Shown piece by piece: positions 43,663 through 53,737 of a stretch of DNA of 64,000 bases. A program made the translations under genes and the position numbers. The notes beneath the pieces were generated by a model. The model did no database searches, was not told the origin of the DNA, and worked only from the letters and a program-made list of their open reading frames with translations. The DNA is taken from NCBI GenBank assembly GCA_001971685.1, contig CP019326.1:2480001-2544000 (forward strand), read 5' to 3'. Every line of letters begins with the position of its first letter. Positions within the stretch are counted from its first letter, which is position 1. The stretch comes from Halomonas sp. 1513 (GTDB lineage Bacteria > Pseudomonadota > Gammaproteobacteria > Pseudomonadales > Halomonadaceae).

Positions 43663-46600
43663 CTACGTCTCCTCGCCGACCGGCTCGCTGACATGGATGC
43701 CGAACAGGCTGGCTTCGCCGGCGCTGCGACCGAGCTGCTCGGGTTCGACGCTGCGCCCGTCGCGGACCATCACATGGCCACCCTGCCCCTGGGCGCCGCC
43801 AATCACGCTGCCCACCAGGTAGGTGGGGAAGATCGCCGGGTCGTTCTCGTAGTTGGGATTGTGGATCAGGCCGATCATCTGGAAGCGCCCGCGGGTATTG
43901 CGCAGCGACTCCAGCGAGTCCTGGATCAGCCGCCGGTGGGAGAGCTTGGAGAATAGGCCGTCGAGCAGGATCACGCTCTCGCGGCTGTTGCGCGCGCGGC
44001 GCTTGTGGTGGCCGGGCAGTTCGCGCAGCTCACGCTCGATGGCGAACTCCGAGAGCTTGACCAGCCACATCAGCGACACCGCCTCGCGCTGGCCCTCGGA
44101 CATGTCCTCGTTGAGCGAGAACAGCCGGCCGTGGGGGCGGATGGCGTCGTGCTTGAGGCGAATCGCCACGTCGTGGAACAGCCCGCGGTAGATGCGCCGG
44201 CGAATCTGGCGCAGCAGGTCGTCGTCGCGGCGCCGCGCATCACCGTCGGGCATGCCGCCGTCGCGCTCGGCGCGGCGCTTCTGCGCCAGCTGGTGCTCGT
44301 CGATATCCGCCAGCAGGGTGGTGATCAGCTCGCGCAGCGGCTCGCCGTCGATCAGCGACGCCTTGACCTCGAAATAGGCGCCGCCCTCGCCGTGGCTGCG
44401 CGCCACGCGCTTGAGGATATCCAGGTTGCCGGCGGCGTCGGCGATGATCGAGCTCAGCCGCTCGACCAGGGTGCCTTCGATCTGCTCGCGTGAGGCATGC
44501 AGCCGCTCGACGCGCTGGCGATGCTCGCCGAGCTGGGCGTCGAGCTGGTCGTGCAGCGCCGCCAAGTCGGCCAAGGCCGCTGCACTGACGCCCTTCAAAG
44601 CCGCCAGCCGCGCGCGCTCGGTATCGCTGAAGGCACGGCTCTGGGCGGCTGCCTCCAGCGCCTCGGCCAGGCGCCGCTCGAGGGCACGCACCGCCTTATC
44701 CTGGCGCTCGCGGTCGCGCGCCCGTTCCCCCAGGTTGAGATCATCAAGCGCATCGATCAGGGTTTGCTGGCAGGCCTCCAGCGCCGCCGGATCGGGCAGC
44801 GCCGCCTCACTGCCTGCCAGCCGCCACCAGTCGTCCAGCGCTGTCTGACGCGTCGTCTGGTCCGGGTCGTCGAGGGGCCAGGCGCTCTGCGGCTCGGCCT
44901 CTGCCAGCCGCTGCCTCCAGCCGCTGGGCAGCTCACGGACCACCGCCAGCCACGCCAGGGCCAGCTGGTCGACCCACTCCATGGCCCGGCGCTGAACGCT
45001 CAGCCGCTCGCTGACGCTGTCACGCTCGTCGCGCTTGGCCTTGAGCTGTTCACGGCACTCGCCGCGTTCGCGCTTGACCCGGGCGATCTCGCGCTCGAGT
45101 TTCTGCCCGCCACCGCCGGCATCGCGCACGTCGAGGTAGGCGCGGATCCGCGTGAACGAGAAGTCGGCGCGGCGGTTGGCCGTGGCCAGCTGCGTCTCGA
45201 GCTGCTCCTGCACCTCGGCGGCGGTCTCGATAAAGGCCACGCCGCCCTCGGCCTCGAACTCGGCCAGGGCGCGCAGCCGGTCGCGCTCGCCGTCGGCGAA
45301 TAGCCCGCGCTGCTCGGCGTCGAGCTCGCTGAGACGGCGCTCGAGGGTCTCGCGCTGGGCCTCGGCGTCATGCAGTCGCTCGCCGACCTCGGCCTGGCGC
45401 TCGGCCAGGGCATCGAGGCGCGCCTCCAGCGCTTCGAGCCGCTCCGCGCCACCGGCGTTGGCAAACTGCTCCGCCGCCAGCCAGGTCTCACCGTGGCGCT
45501 CCAGCGCCTGCTGCGCATCGACCAGCTGCGGGCGTTGCTCGGCCAGTTCGCTCTCGGCCGCCAGTGCCGCCTCGGCGGTGGCCTCCAGGGCCAGCTCACC
45601 GCCGGCTTCCAGGTAGCGCTGGTAGTCGTCGATGCAGCTCAGCGCGGCGTCGCTGAGGCGCGGCGCCAGCGCCGCCTGGCGCTCGGCCAACGCAGACTGC
45701 TCGGCACCCAGTGCCTCCAGCGCATCGACCACCCCGGCTTCGTCGGCCTGCCTGGCGCGTACCGCCAGGGCGTAGGCCTCGCCGTGGGGGTCGAGACGCC
45801 GGCATTCGACCTCGAGTGCCACCTGGCGCTCGCGGTCGGCGGCCAGGCGCCGCTCGGTGGCCTGACGCAGCTCGTCCAGGTAGCGCGGGTCGAGGGCCGC
45901 CTTGACCGCCAGCGTCTCGACGCCCTGTACCGCACCAAGCGGCGAGCGGCCGGCCTCCAGCCGCGCCGCCAGGGCCCCGGCTTCGAGTACCGGCAGCGCC
46001 AGGCCGGCGTCGACCAGCAGGCCGGCGACGTCTTCGGCATTGGCCTCGCCCTCGACCACCGGCGCAAACAGCACCCCGGCGGCCTGGGCCAGCCACTCGC
46101 GGCGCCGGGCTTCTGGCCAATGCGCGGCGTTGAGCACTTCGTGCAGCGGCTGCCAGGCGATCTCCTCGCGCTGCAGCAGGCGCTCGGCCTCGGCTTCCAC
46201 CGCACGGCGTTCGAGCGGGTCGCCGCTCAGGCTCTCCAGGTAGCGCTGGCGCTCGGCGATGGCGCTATCCAGCGACTCCGCCTCGCTGAGCAGTCGCGGA
46301 TAGCGGCGCTGGGCATCGCGCAGCCAGTCCGCCGGGGCCAGTTCGCTGCGCTCGGCGAAGCTCAGCCGCGCCTGATGCAGCTCGCGCAGCTCGGCCTCGC
46401 GCTGGGCGAGGCGGTGCTCGGCATCCGCCAGTTCACGCTCGCGCTCGCGCAGGCGGCTACGCAGGTGCACCGGTTCGTCATCGCCATGCAGCTCGGCGTA
46501 GCGCCGTGCCGCCTCGGCCAGCGGCGCCAGCCGCGCCTGCTCGCGGCGGGCATCCTGCTGGCGCTGCTCGGCGTCGCGGCAGCGGGTCTCGAGTTCGGCC

Positions 46601-48546
46601 AGCTGGGTCTTGCGCCGCGACCAGAAACCGCGCGGCTCCTCCTCCGGCCAGCCCTCGACGAAGGCCTGCCACGGCCCTTGCCCCTGGCTCAGCAGGCCCT
46701 GCTCGCCGGCCAGGCGCTGCTGCTCGTCGCGCAGGGTGGCCGCCTCGTCGCGCAGCTCGCGGCACTGCTCGAGCAGCGGTTGGCGCTGCTGCTCAGCGGC
46801 CTCGCGGGCCTCCTCGATCAGCGCCTCTCGCTCGTGCTTCTCGGCCAGGCGCTCGGCGGGCACTTCGTGGGGGTGACGCTGGCGGAACTCGGCGTGCCAG
46901 GCGGCGACCTGCTTGAGCTCGCCGCTGCGGCCCAGATGCGCGTTGAGGGCGCGGCGCGCCTCCTCGGCCTCGCGGCGGCTGGCCTCGGCGGTGTGTTCCG
47001 GCGCCTCCAGCTCGGCCTCGCTGAACAGGCCATCGGCAAGCGCCTGGGTATAGAAACTCTGGTTATCGACGAACTCGCGCTGCTGCCCCTCGAGGCGCTC
47101 ACGGTCGTGCTCGAGGCCCTCGAGCTGCTGCTCGAGGTCGTCGAGGTCATGGCCTAGCTCATCGAGGTAAGTGCGGTCGGCGATCACCTCTTCGCGGAAG
47201 CGGTTGCCGTCCAGCGCTTCGAAGGCGTCGGCCGCACTATCCAACGCCTCCAGGGCACGGTGGCGAGCGCTGTCGTCGTTGAAACTCAGCGTCTCTGCCA
47301 GCCAGTCGCGGGCGGCGGCAAAGGTCACGTGGCCCAGGTCGCGAGCGCTCAGCCACTCGGCGTCGGGCAGGTGAATCAGCCGGCGGTGGGCATCGACCCT
47401 CGCACCGCGCTCGGAGAGCGCCTGGCGGACGCTGCGCTCGCTGGCGCCGCTGAGTCGTGCCAGCAGCCAGGTCGAGACCCGCGGCCGGCCGGTGTCGCCC
47501 ACCGCCCAGGCCAAGCCCGCCAGGGTCGCCGCATCGACGTCGGCGTCGGAGGGCTGCTGCGGCAGCCCCGGCAGGCCGGCCACGGCCTGGCCGCCGAGCA
47601 GGCGCTCGAGGCTGGCCAGCCCCTCGTCGAGGCGCTCGCGGGCCTCGCGGGCCTCGAGCAGCGCCGCGCCGTCGGCACTCAGCGTCGCCAGGTTGGCCAC
47701 CTTGTCGGCGGTGCGGCGCTGGTCGCTCTCGGCTTCGTCGAGGCGATGGCGCAGCTCGGTGATATGGGTGCCGGAGTTGAGGATCACCTCCTCGATCAGC
47801 TCCTCGCTCTCGTCGGTCTCGCCGCGGGTCGCGCCGGAGAGGATCTCCGGCGCCAGCACCTCGAAGAAGAACGCCTGGTCGGCCTTCTCGCCGCCGCGCG
47901 GCTTGATGGCGTTGAAGATCTGGCTCTTGTCGGCGCCGCCCTCCTTCTGGAAGGCGGCCAGCTGCGCCAGCTCGCGGCGCGACACATGGGCACCCACCGC
48001 GTCCAGCCACTCCTCGCGGTTGTGGGTCAGGCGCACGTTGCGGCTGGCCATGGCGGTCTTGATGTCGCTGTTGGCGTACAGCGCCAGCATGCCGTCGGCG
48101 GTCAGGTGGTGGACCGGGATGTCCTCGAGTCGCCCGGGGTAGTGGTAGAACGACAGGCCGCTACCGTCGCTGTAGCCATAGAAGCCGAACACGAAGGTCT
48201 CGCCGGCGACCTCTTCGCCGGCGGCGGCGAGCATGTCCTCCTGGCGCTCGCCGCCGCTGCGCGAGCGAAACTCGACGCGCAGATGGCTCCAGCTGCGGCC
48301 CTGGCCGGCGACGGTCGACGGCGAGCACTTGCGCCGCGTGCGCGAGATCAGCGTGCGGTCCCGCGACAGCAGGCCGATCAGCGCTTCGGCGAGAGTGGTC
48401 TTGCCGAAGCCGTTCTCCATGCTGATGGCGCTGGACTGGCCGCGCAGGTCGAGCAGCAGGTGACGCATCTTGGCGTCCCACGGCGAGGCGATGTCGCCGT
48501 GCTTGTTGAGCAGGTTGGCGACCTCGATACGATTGATCACGCTCAT
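43663..48546 (-). CDS. MukB-like SMC ATPase (long form), condensin-like
   Basis: This 1627-residue protein is a very large SMC-like ATPase. The P-loop lies near the N-terminus as MENGFGKTT (residues ~43-51), followed by long helical regions, and the ABC signature MSEGQREAVSL (~1482) and Walker B VILLDGLFSK (~1525-1534) close the protein. Extended coiled coils rich in Glu, Arg, Leu and Ala surround a globular, hinge-like part around residues 795-880 (AHWPEARRREWLAQAAGVLF). A second globular part at ~335-440 looks like a winged helix (GASERSVRQALSERG). E. coli MukB is ~1486 residues and MksB is shorter, so this is longer than either. The P-loop has Met at the usual first Gly, and Walker B has Gly where the catalytic Glu is expected. 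With the MukE/MukF-like partners it should form a chromosome- or plasmid-acting complex. Confidence 0.8.
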   Translation of the reverse strand: MSVINRIEVANLLNKHGDIASPWDAKMRHLLLDLRGQSSAISMENGFGKTTLAEALIGLLSRDRTLISRTRRKCSPSTVAGQGRSWSHLRVEFRSRSGGERQEDMLAAAGEEVAGETFVFGFYGYSDGSGLSFYHYPGRLEDIPVHHLTADGMLALYANSDIKTAMASRNVRLTHNREEWLDAVGAHVSRRELAQLAAFQKEGGADKSQIFNAIKPRGGEKADQAFFFEVLAPEILSGATRGETDESEELIEEVILNSGTHITELRHRLDEAESDQRRTADKVANLATLSADGAALLEAREARERLDEGLASLERLLGGQAVAGLPGLPQQPSDADVDAATLAGLAWAVGDTGRPRVSTWLLARLSGASERSVRQALSERGARVDAHRRLIHLPDAEWLSARDLGHVTFAAARDWLAETLSFNDDSARHRALEALDSAADAFEALDGNRFREEVIADRTYLDELGHDLDDLEQQLEGLEHDRERLEGQQREFVDNQSFYTQALADGLFSEAELEAPEHTAEASRREAEEARRALNAHLGRSGELKQVAAWHAEFRQRHPHEVPAERLAEKHEREALIEEAREAAEQQRQPLLEQCRELRDEAATLRDEQQRLAGEQGLLSQGQGPWQAFVEGWPEEEPRGFWSRRKTQLAELETRCRDAEQRQQDARREQARLAPLAEAARRYAELHGDDEPVHLRSRLRERERELADAEHRLAQREAELRELHQARLSFAERSELAPADWLRDAQRRYPRLLSEAESLDSAIAERQRYLESLSGDPLERRAVEAEAERLLQREEIAWQPLHEVLNAAHWPEARRREWLAQAAGVLFAPVVEGEANAEDVAGLLVDAGLALPVLEAGALAARLEAGRSPLGAVQGVETLAVKAALDPRYLDELRQATERRLAADRERQVALEVECRRLDPHGEAYALAVRARQADEAGVVDALEALGAEQSALAERQAALAPRLSDAALSCIDDYQRYLEAGGELALEATAEAALAAESELAEQRPQLVDAQQALERHGETWLAAEQFANAGGAERLEALEARLDALAERQAEVGERLHDAEAQRETLERRLSELDAEQRGLFADGERDRLRALAEFEAEGGVAFIETAAEVQEQLETQLATANRRADFSFTRIRAYLDVRDAGGGGQKLEREIARVKRERGECREQLKAKRDERDSVSERLSVQRRAMEWVDQLALAWLAVVRELPSGWRQRLAEAEPQSAWPLDDPDQTTRQTALDDWWRLAGSEAALPDPAALEACQQTLIDALDDLNLGERARDRERQDKAVRALERRLAEALEAAAQSRAFSDTERARLAALKGVSAAALADLAALHDQLDAQLGEHRQRVERLHASREQIEGTLVERLSSIIADAAGNLDILKRVARSHGEGGAYFEVKASLIDGEPLRELITTLLADIDEHQLAQKRRAERDGGMPDGDARRRDDDLLRQIRRRIYRGLFHDVAIRLKHDAIRPHGRLFSLNEDMSEGQREAVSLMWLVKLSEFAIERELRELPGHHKRRARNSRESVILLDGLFSKLSHRRLIQDSLESLRNTRGRFQMIGLIHNPNYENDPAIFPTYLVGSVIGGAQGQGGHVMVRDGRSVEPEQLGRSAGEASLFGIHVSEPVGEET

Positions 48547-49367
48547 GCGTCGGCCTCCTGGTGGGCGGCTTGTGGCATTGCCGCTGATGCCTCGTCGGCC
48601 AGGCGTCCCTCGGCCAGCGACTGCAGGTGGCCGAGCTGATGCAGGCCGACCTGCTCGCTCTCCAGGGCGCCGAGCAGCGTCTGCTGCCAGATATCGCCGC
48701 CGGCCTCATCGCCCTCCTCGGCCAGCGTCTCCCGCGGCGACTCGAGCAGCCCGGCACGGGCCTGCAGGTCGATGAAGGCACGCACCCGGCGGTTGAGGTC
48801 CTCGCCGCGCTCGTCGAGCAGCGCGCGGCTGGCCTCCGGCGCCGCCTCGCCCAGGCTGCGCAGCGCCTCGAGCTGCTCGCGCAGCAGGTCGAGCAGCTCG
48901 TTGCTGGCGAAGGTCGCCTCCTGGTAGCGGCTGACATCGGACAGCGCGCGGTTGTAGCGGGTGTAGAGCAGGGTATGCATCAGCAGCCACAGCTGCAGGT
49001 ACCACTGGGCCAGTTCGGCGCGGCTCTCCTGGCGCAGCTTGAGGGCCTCGAACACCGGCTCGCGGGTGTACAGCGGCGGCTGCTCGAGGTCCGGGTCGGG
49101 CAGCAAGGCGTAGTAGCGTGAGCCCGGTGCGATGCCCGGATAGTCGCCGGACTCGAAGGCCTTGAGGCGCAGGCCCTGGCCGGCCAGGAAGTCGCGCAGC
49201 GCCTCGCGTTCGAGGTCGCTGGCGTCATCGATCAGCGCGCAGACATCGCGCTCGGAGAGCTGTCCCTCGCGGGCGGCACGCCGCTTGCGACCGCTGCCCG
49301 GGGCGCGTTCGGCGCTACGGTAGCGCAGCAGGTAGGCGACCACTTCGCCCATTTCACTCATGTTCAT
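48543..49367 (-). CDS. MukE-like subunit of the condensin operon
   Basis: This 274-residue protein is placed as a MukE/JetB-like KITE subunit from its gene position between the MukF-like and MukB-like genes, size and helical character. It begins MNMSEMGEVVAYLLRYRS, then has a basic low-complexity segment (GSGRKRRAAREGQ), an acidic winged-helix-like region (LSERDVCALIDDASDLEREA), and an all-helical C-terminal half with YLQLWLLMHTLLYTRYNRAL and LLDLLREQLEALRSLGEAAP. No catalytic motif is visible. It overlaps its neighbours by ATGA at both ends, so the three products are probably made in fixed ratio. Residue-level similarity to MukE is not obvious by eye; the call rests on operon structure. Confidence 0.65.
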   Translation of the reverse strand: MNMSEMGEVVAYLLRYRSAERAPGSGRKRRAAREGQLSERDVCALIDDASDLEREALRDFLAGQGLRLKAFESGDYPGIAPGSRYYALLPDPDLEQPPLYTREPVFEALKLRQESRAELAQWYLQLWLLMHTLLYTRYNRALSDVSRYQEATFASNELLDLLREQLEALRSLGEAAPEASRALLDERGEDLNRRVRAFIDLQARAGLLESPRETLAEEGDEAGGDIWQQTLLGALESEQVGLHQLGHLQSLAEGRLADEASAAMPQAAHQEADA

Positions 49368-50755
49368 TGCAGATCATCCTGATCGGAGAGGCGCAGTGAC
49401 GGGGTCACCGCGCCGCGGACACATCGGCCGTCAGCGAGGGTCAGCTCGAACGGCGTGGCGTCGATGCCCACCGCCAGGCGGTCATCGAGCAGTTGGGTAT
49501 CGACGAAGGTGTTGAGCAGCTGAGCCAGGCAGTCGCCCTCTTCGAAGCGGTGCCAGCCCTCGGCCAGCGCCGCCGGCAGTGACAGCGGCTCACGCTGGAT
49601 GCGCTGGCGCAGCGCCGGGCCGCGGGCCTCGAGGAAGCGCGCCAGCAGCGGGTCCTCGGGGGCCGCGTCGTGCTGCTCGTCGAACACCAGGGCGGCGTGG
49701 CTGGTCTCAGCGCGGCGTGACTCCAGCAGCGGAATCAGCGGCGCCATGCGCGGCACCGCGACCTGCACGTGCAGCGGCATCAGCCGCGCCACCAGCGCCT
49801 GCTGTAGCGCCGCCGCCGGGGCGCTATTGAGCAGTCCGCGGGCCAGATCGGCGAAGTCGACCACGCCCATCGACTGGATACGCCCCTCGGCGATATCGGC
49901 GAGCAGCTCGGCGAGGCGCCGCGAGAGATTCTCGATGGCGGTCAGTACCCGGCCGATGGCGCTGGACAGCATGCGCAGGTCCCACTCCTCGCCGCTGGCC
50001 GCCTGCTCGGCCTCGCGCCACTCGGCGAAGCGCTCCATCAGCCGCGGCGCGGTGAGCTGGGCGCGGGCGTCGAGCAGGGTACGCTGAATGCTCGACAGCG
50101 CGTTGTGATAGTGGCGCTGGTTGTCGAGCAGTGCCGCCAGCTTGCCTTCGCGAGTGGGATTCTCGCGCACCCGGCGCAGCTCCTGGGTCAGCCCGCGGAT
50201 CGCCAGCAGGATCTGGTTGGTGATATCCGGCACCCGAGCGAAATCACCGCGGGCCAGCGCCGCCAGTACCTTGGCGGCGTCGTATTCGGAGTACAGCAGG
50301 TCCTCGACCTGACTGGCCAGGGTTACCGCCTGGCGGCCGCTGGCGGTCAGTCGCACCTGCCCGGTCTGGCCCTGCTTTTCGATCAGCGCGGTGCGCTTGG
50401 TGCTGAGCGAGGCCCGCGCGGCGCTATCCTCGACGCCGAGCTGGCGAAAGTGCAGCTCGCTGGGAGTGGCCAGCAGGTTGATGACGAAGCTCAGGTCGTC
50501 GTGGGGCAGGTCCGGGTAGGTCTCGCGCAGCTGCGCCAGGCAGCGGCTCTGCGAGACGAAGGCGCTGTTGGTGGCGAAGTCGACGTCGAGCAGATAGTCG
50601 AGCAGCAGGCAGCCGAGGTCCAGCCAGTAGCCGTCGCGCAGCCCGCGGCGGCTCTCCTGGCTGACCTGCACGAACGGCGAGCCGGGCTCGTGGCCGCTGT
50701 CGTGCAGGTCGATTAGCCGCGTGGTGGCGACGAGTAGCTTGCTCCAGGCGGTCAT
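49364..50755 (-). CDS. MukF-like kleisin of the condensin operon
   Basis: This 463-residue protein is the first gene of the operon and resembles MukF/MksF/JetA kleisin-type subunits in size and position. The N-terminal ~140 residues look like a winged helix (DYLLDVDFATNSAFVSQSRC; LHFRQLGVEDSAARASLSTK; LTASGRQAVTL). The middle is helical (EDLLYSEYDAAKVLAALARG; ILLAIRGLTQELRRVRENPT), as in the four-helix bundle that binds the SMC neck, and the C-terminus is a small beta-rich domain (PFELTLADGRCVRGAV). An AGGGAA ribosome site precedes the ATG. It is divergent from a recQ-like gene. It overlaps the MukE-like gene by four bases. Assignment is by architecture and context. Confidence 0.68.
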   Translation of the reverse strand: MTAWSKLLVATTRLIDLHDSGHEPGSPFVQVSQESRRGLRDGYWLDLGCLLLDYLLDVDFATNSAFVSQSRCLAQLRETYPDLPHDDLSFVINLLATPSELHFRQLGVEDSAARASLSTKRTALIEKQGQTGQVRLTASGRQAVTLASQVEDLLYSEYDAAKVLAALARGDFARVPDITNQILLAIRGLTQELRRVRENPTREGKLAALLDNQRHYHNALSSIQRTLLDARAQLTAPRLMERFAEWREAEQAASGEEWDLRMLSSAIGRVLTAIENLSRRLAELLADIAEGRIQSMGVVDFADLARGLLNSAPAAALQQALVARLMPLHVQVAVPRMAPLIPLLESRRAETSHAALVFDEQHDAAPEDPLLARFLEARGPALRQRIQREPLSLPAALAEGWHRFEEGDCLAQLLNTFVDTQLLDDRLAVGIDATPFELTLADGRCVRGAVTPSLRLSDQDDLQ

Positions 50756-51099
50756 GGGTCTTCCCTGAGGGCAAAGCTGCCATTATGCCAAGGAGTGCCC
50801 CTCCGGGTCATGGACGATTATGGCAAGCTGGCGCAATCAAGGTCACCCAGCGCCAGTGCTGCCGCTCTTAGCATAAGCGACCACTCCCTGCGACATGAGG
50901 GGCGCCGGGGACAGCTCGAAGAGGAGGTGTCGATGCCAGGGATGGCATCGGTAGCGCCCAGGGACGGTTTACAGCGCCTCCTCGCAGAGCTGTCGCCGGA
51001 TCAGCCCCGGGCTGGTCACCACACGCAGCCGAGTTGTGCAAAGCCGAGCGGCGCCCAGCGGTGTAGGATAGAGGCTTTGGCCAGACAGGGAGGCTCGCC
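50756..51099. other. Divergent intergenic region between the condensin operon and recQ (344 bases)
   Basis: No gene is seen. About 95 bases in the middle (50910-50994) form the nested inverted-repeat element listed separately. The flanks must contain the two outward promoters, but neither is obvious. A possible -10, TAGGAT (51064-51069), precedes recQ. Confidence 0.7.
50910..50994. repeat. Nested inverted-repeat element with GGGA tetraloop
   Basis: Three concentric stems are visible: GACAGCTC (50910-50917) with GAGCTGTC (50987-50994); GAGGAGG (50921-50927) with CCTCCTC (50977-50983); and GATGCCA-GGGA-TGGCATC (50932-50949). The inner loop is a GNRA-type tetraloop. The design recalls the ureC-ureE element (GGCACA-GGGA-TGTGCC) and from memory resembles a dispersed Halomonas intergenic repeat. 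It could be a mobile non-coding repeat or a structured RNA. Confidence 0.75.
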
Positions 51100-53079
<1,980 letters not shown>

Positions 53080-53085
53080 CCCCGG

Positions 53086-53697
53086 TCAGTGCCGCCAGCG
53101 CTGCCAGGCGATCATCAGCAGATGCACCGGCAGGTAGACCGCCAGCGGCCACAGCAGCGTCAGCAGGAACAGGTAGAGCAGCGGATCGAGGGTCTCCTGG
53201 GTCTGGCCGAAGGGGCCATGCACCCAGTTGATGTTGCGCTCGGCCTCGGTGAACAGATAGGTCAGCGGCACCACCACCCAGGTCAGCAGGGTCTGCCACA
53301 GCAGGGCGCGACGCTTATAGCCGAGCTTGGCCACGCCAATACCCGCCACCAGCGGCAGCACCACGTGGTAGAGCGACATGGCGCGTGCCATGGGCGGGTG
53401 CTCGGGGTCGAACATGTACTCGGTGCCGCCGATGGGGTGGACGCCGGTAAGCGCCGCCACGGCGACATCGAGGGTCCACAGCCCACCGACCAGAGACACC
53501 GCCAGCCACTGCATCGACATCAGGGTGCGATGCTCGGCCCACAGCGCCACCAGCAGCAAAAAGCTCGCCACGTTGCACAGCCAGAAGAAGTTCTGGGCAC
53601 CCAGTAGCACCACGTAGCTCGGCGCCCAGATCAGGATCCATAGCGTAAAGGCCAGTTTGAGCCAGCGCGGCACCACTGCCGGTGGAAAATCGACCAT
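53086..53697 (-). CDS. Multi-pass membrane protein of unknown function
   Basis: This 203-residue protein has about six hydrophobic segments (LAFTLWILIWAPSYVVLLGA; FLWLCNVASFLLLVALWAEH in part; LYHVVLPLVAGIGVAKLGY; LLWQTLLTWVVVPLTYLF; LLYLFLLTLLWPLAVYLPVH) and short polar loops, including a TEYMFDPEHPPMARAMSLYH loop. Features such as ERNINWVHGPFGQTQETL are distinctive, but I do not recognise a function. The start at 53697 follows AAGGAGACGG, a strong ribosome site; an upstream in-frame extension would overlap the regulator gene behind it. It converges with recQ, 6 bases apart, and lies downstream of the TyrR-like gene. Confidence 0.8.
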   Translation of the reverse strand: MVDFPPAVVPRWLKLAFTLWILIWAPSYVVLLGAQNFFWLCNVASFLLLVALWAEHRTLMSMQWLAVSLVGGLWTLDVAVAALTGVHPIGGTEYMFDPEHPPMARAMSLYHVVLPLVAGIGVAKLGYKRRALLWQTLLTWVVVPLTYLFTEAERNINWVHGPFGQTQETLDPLLYLFLLTLLWPLAVYLPVHLLMIAWQRWRH

Positions 53698-53737
53698 GAC
53701 CGTCTCCTTGTCGATGCACTGCCAACACTCTAGCAGT

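Noticed and set aside
45370..47157. Long open frame (595 codons) on the rightward strand inside the MukB-like gene
   Set aside because: It mirrors the coiled-coil codons (Leu/Gln/Ala/Gly-rich) and lacks domains and a start context.
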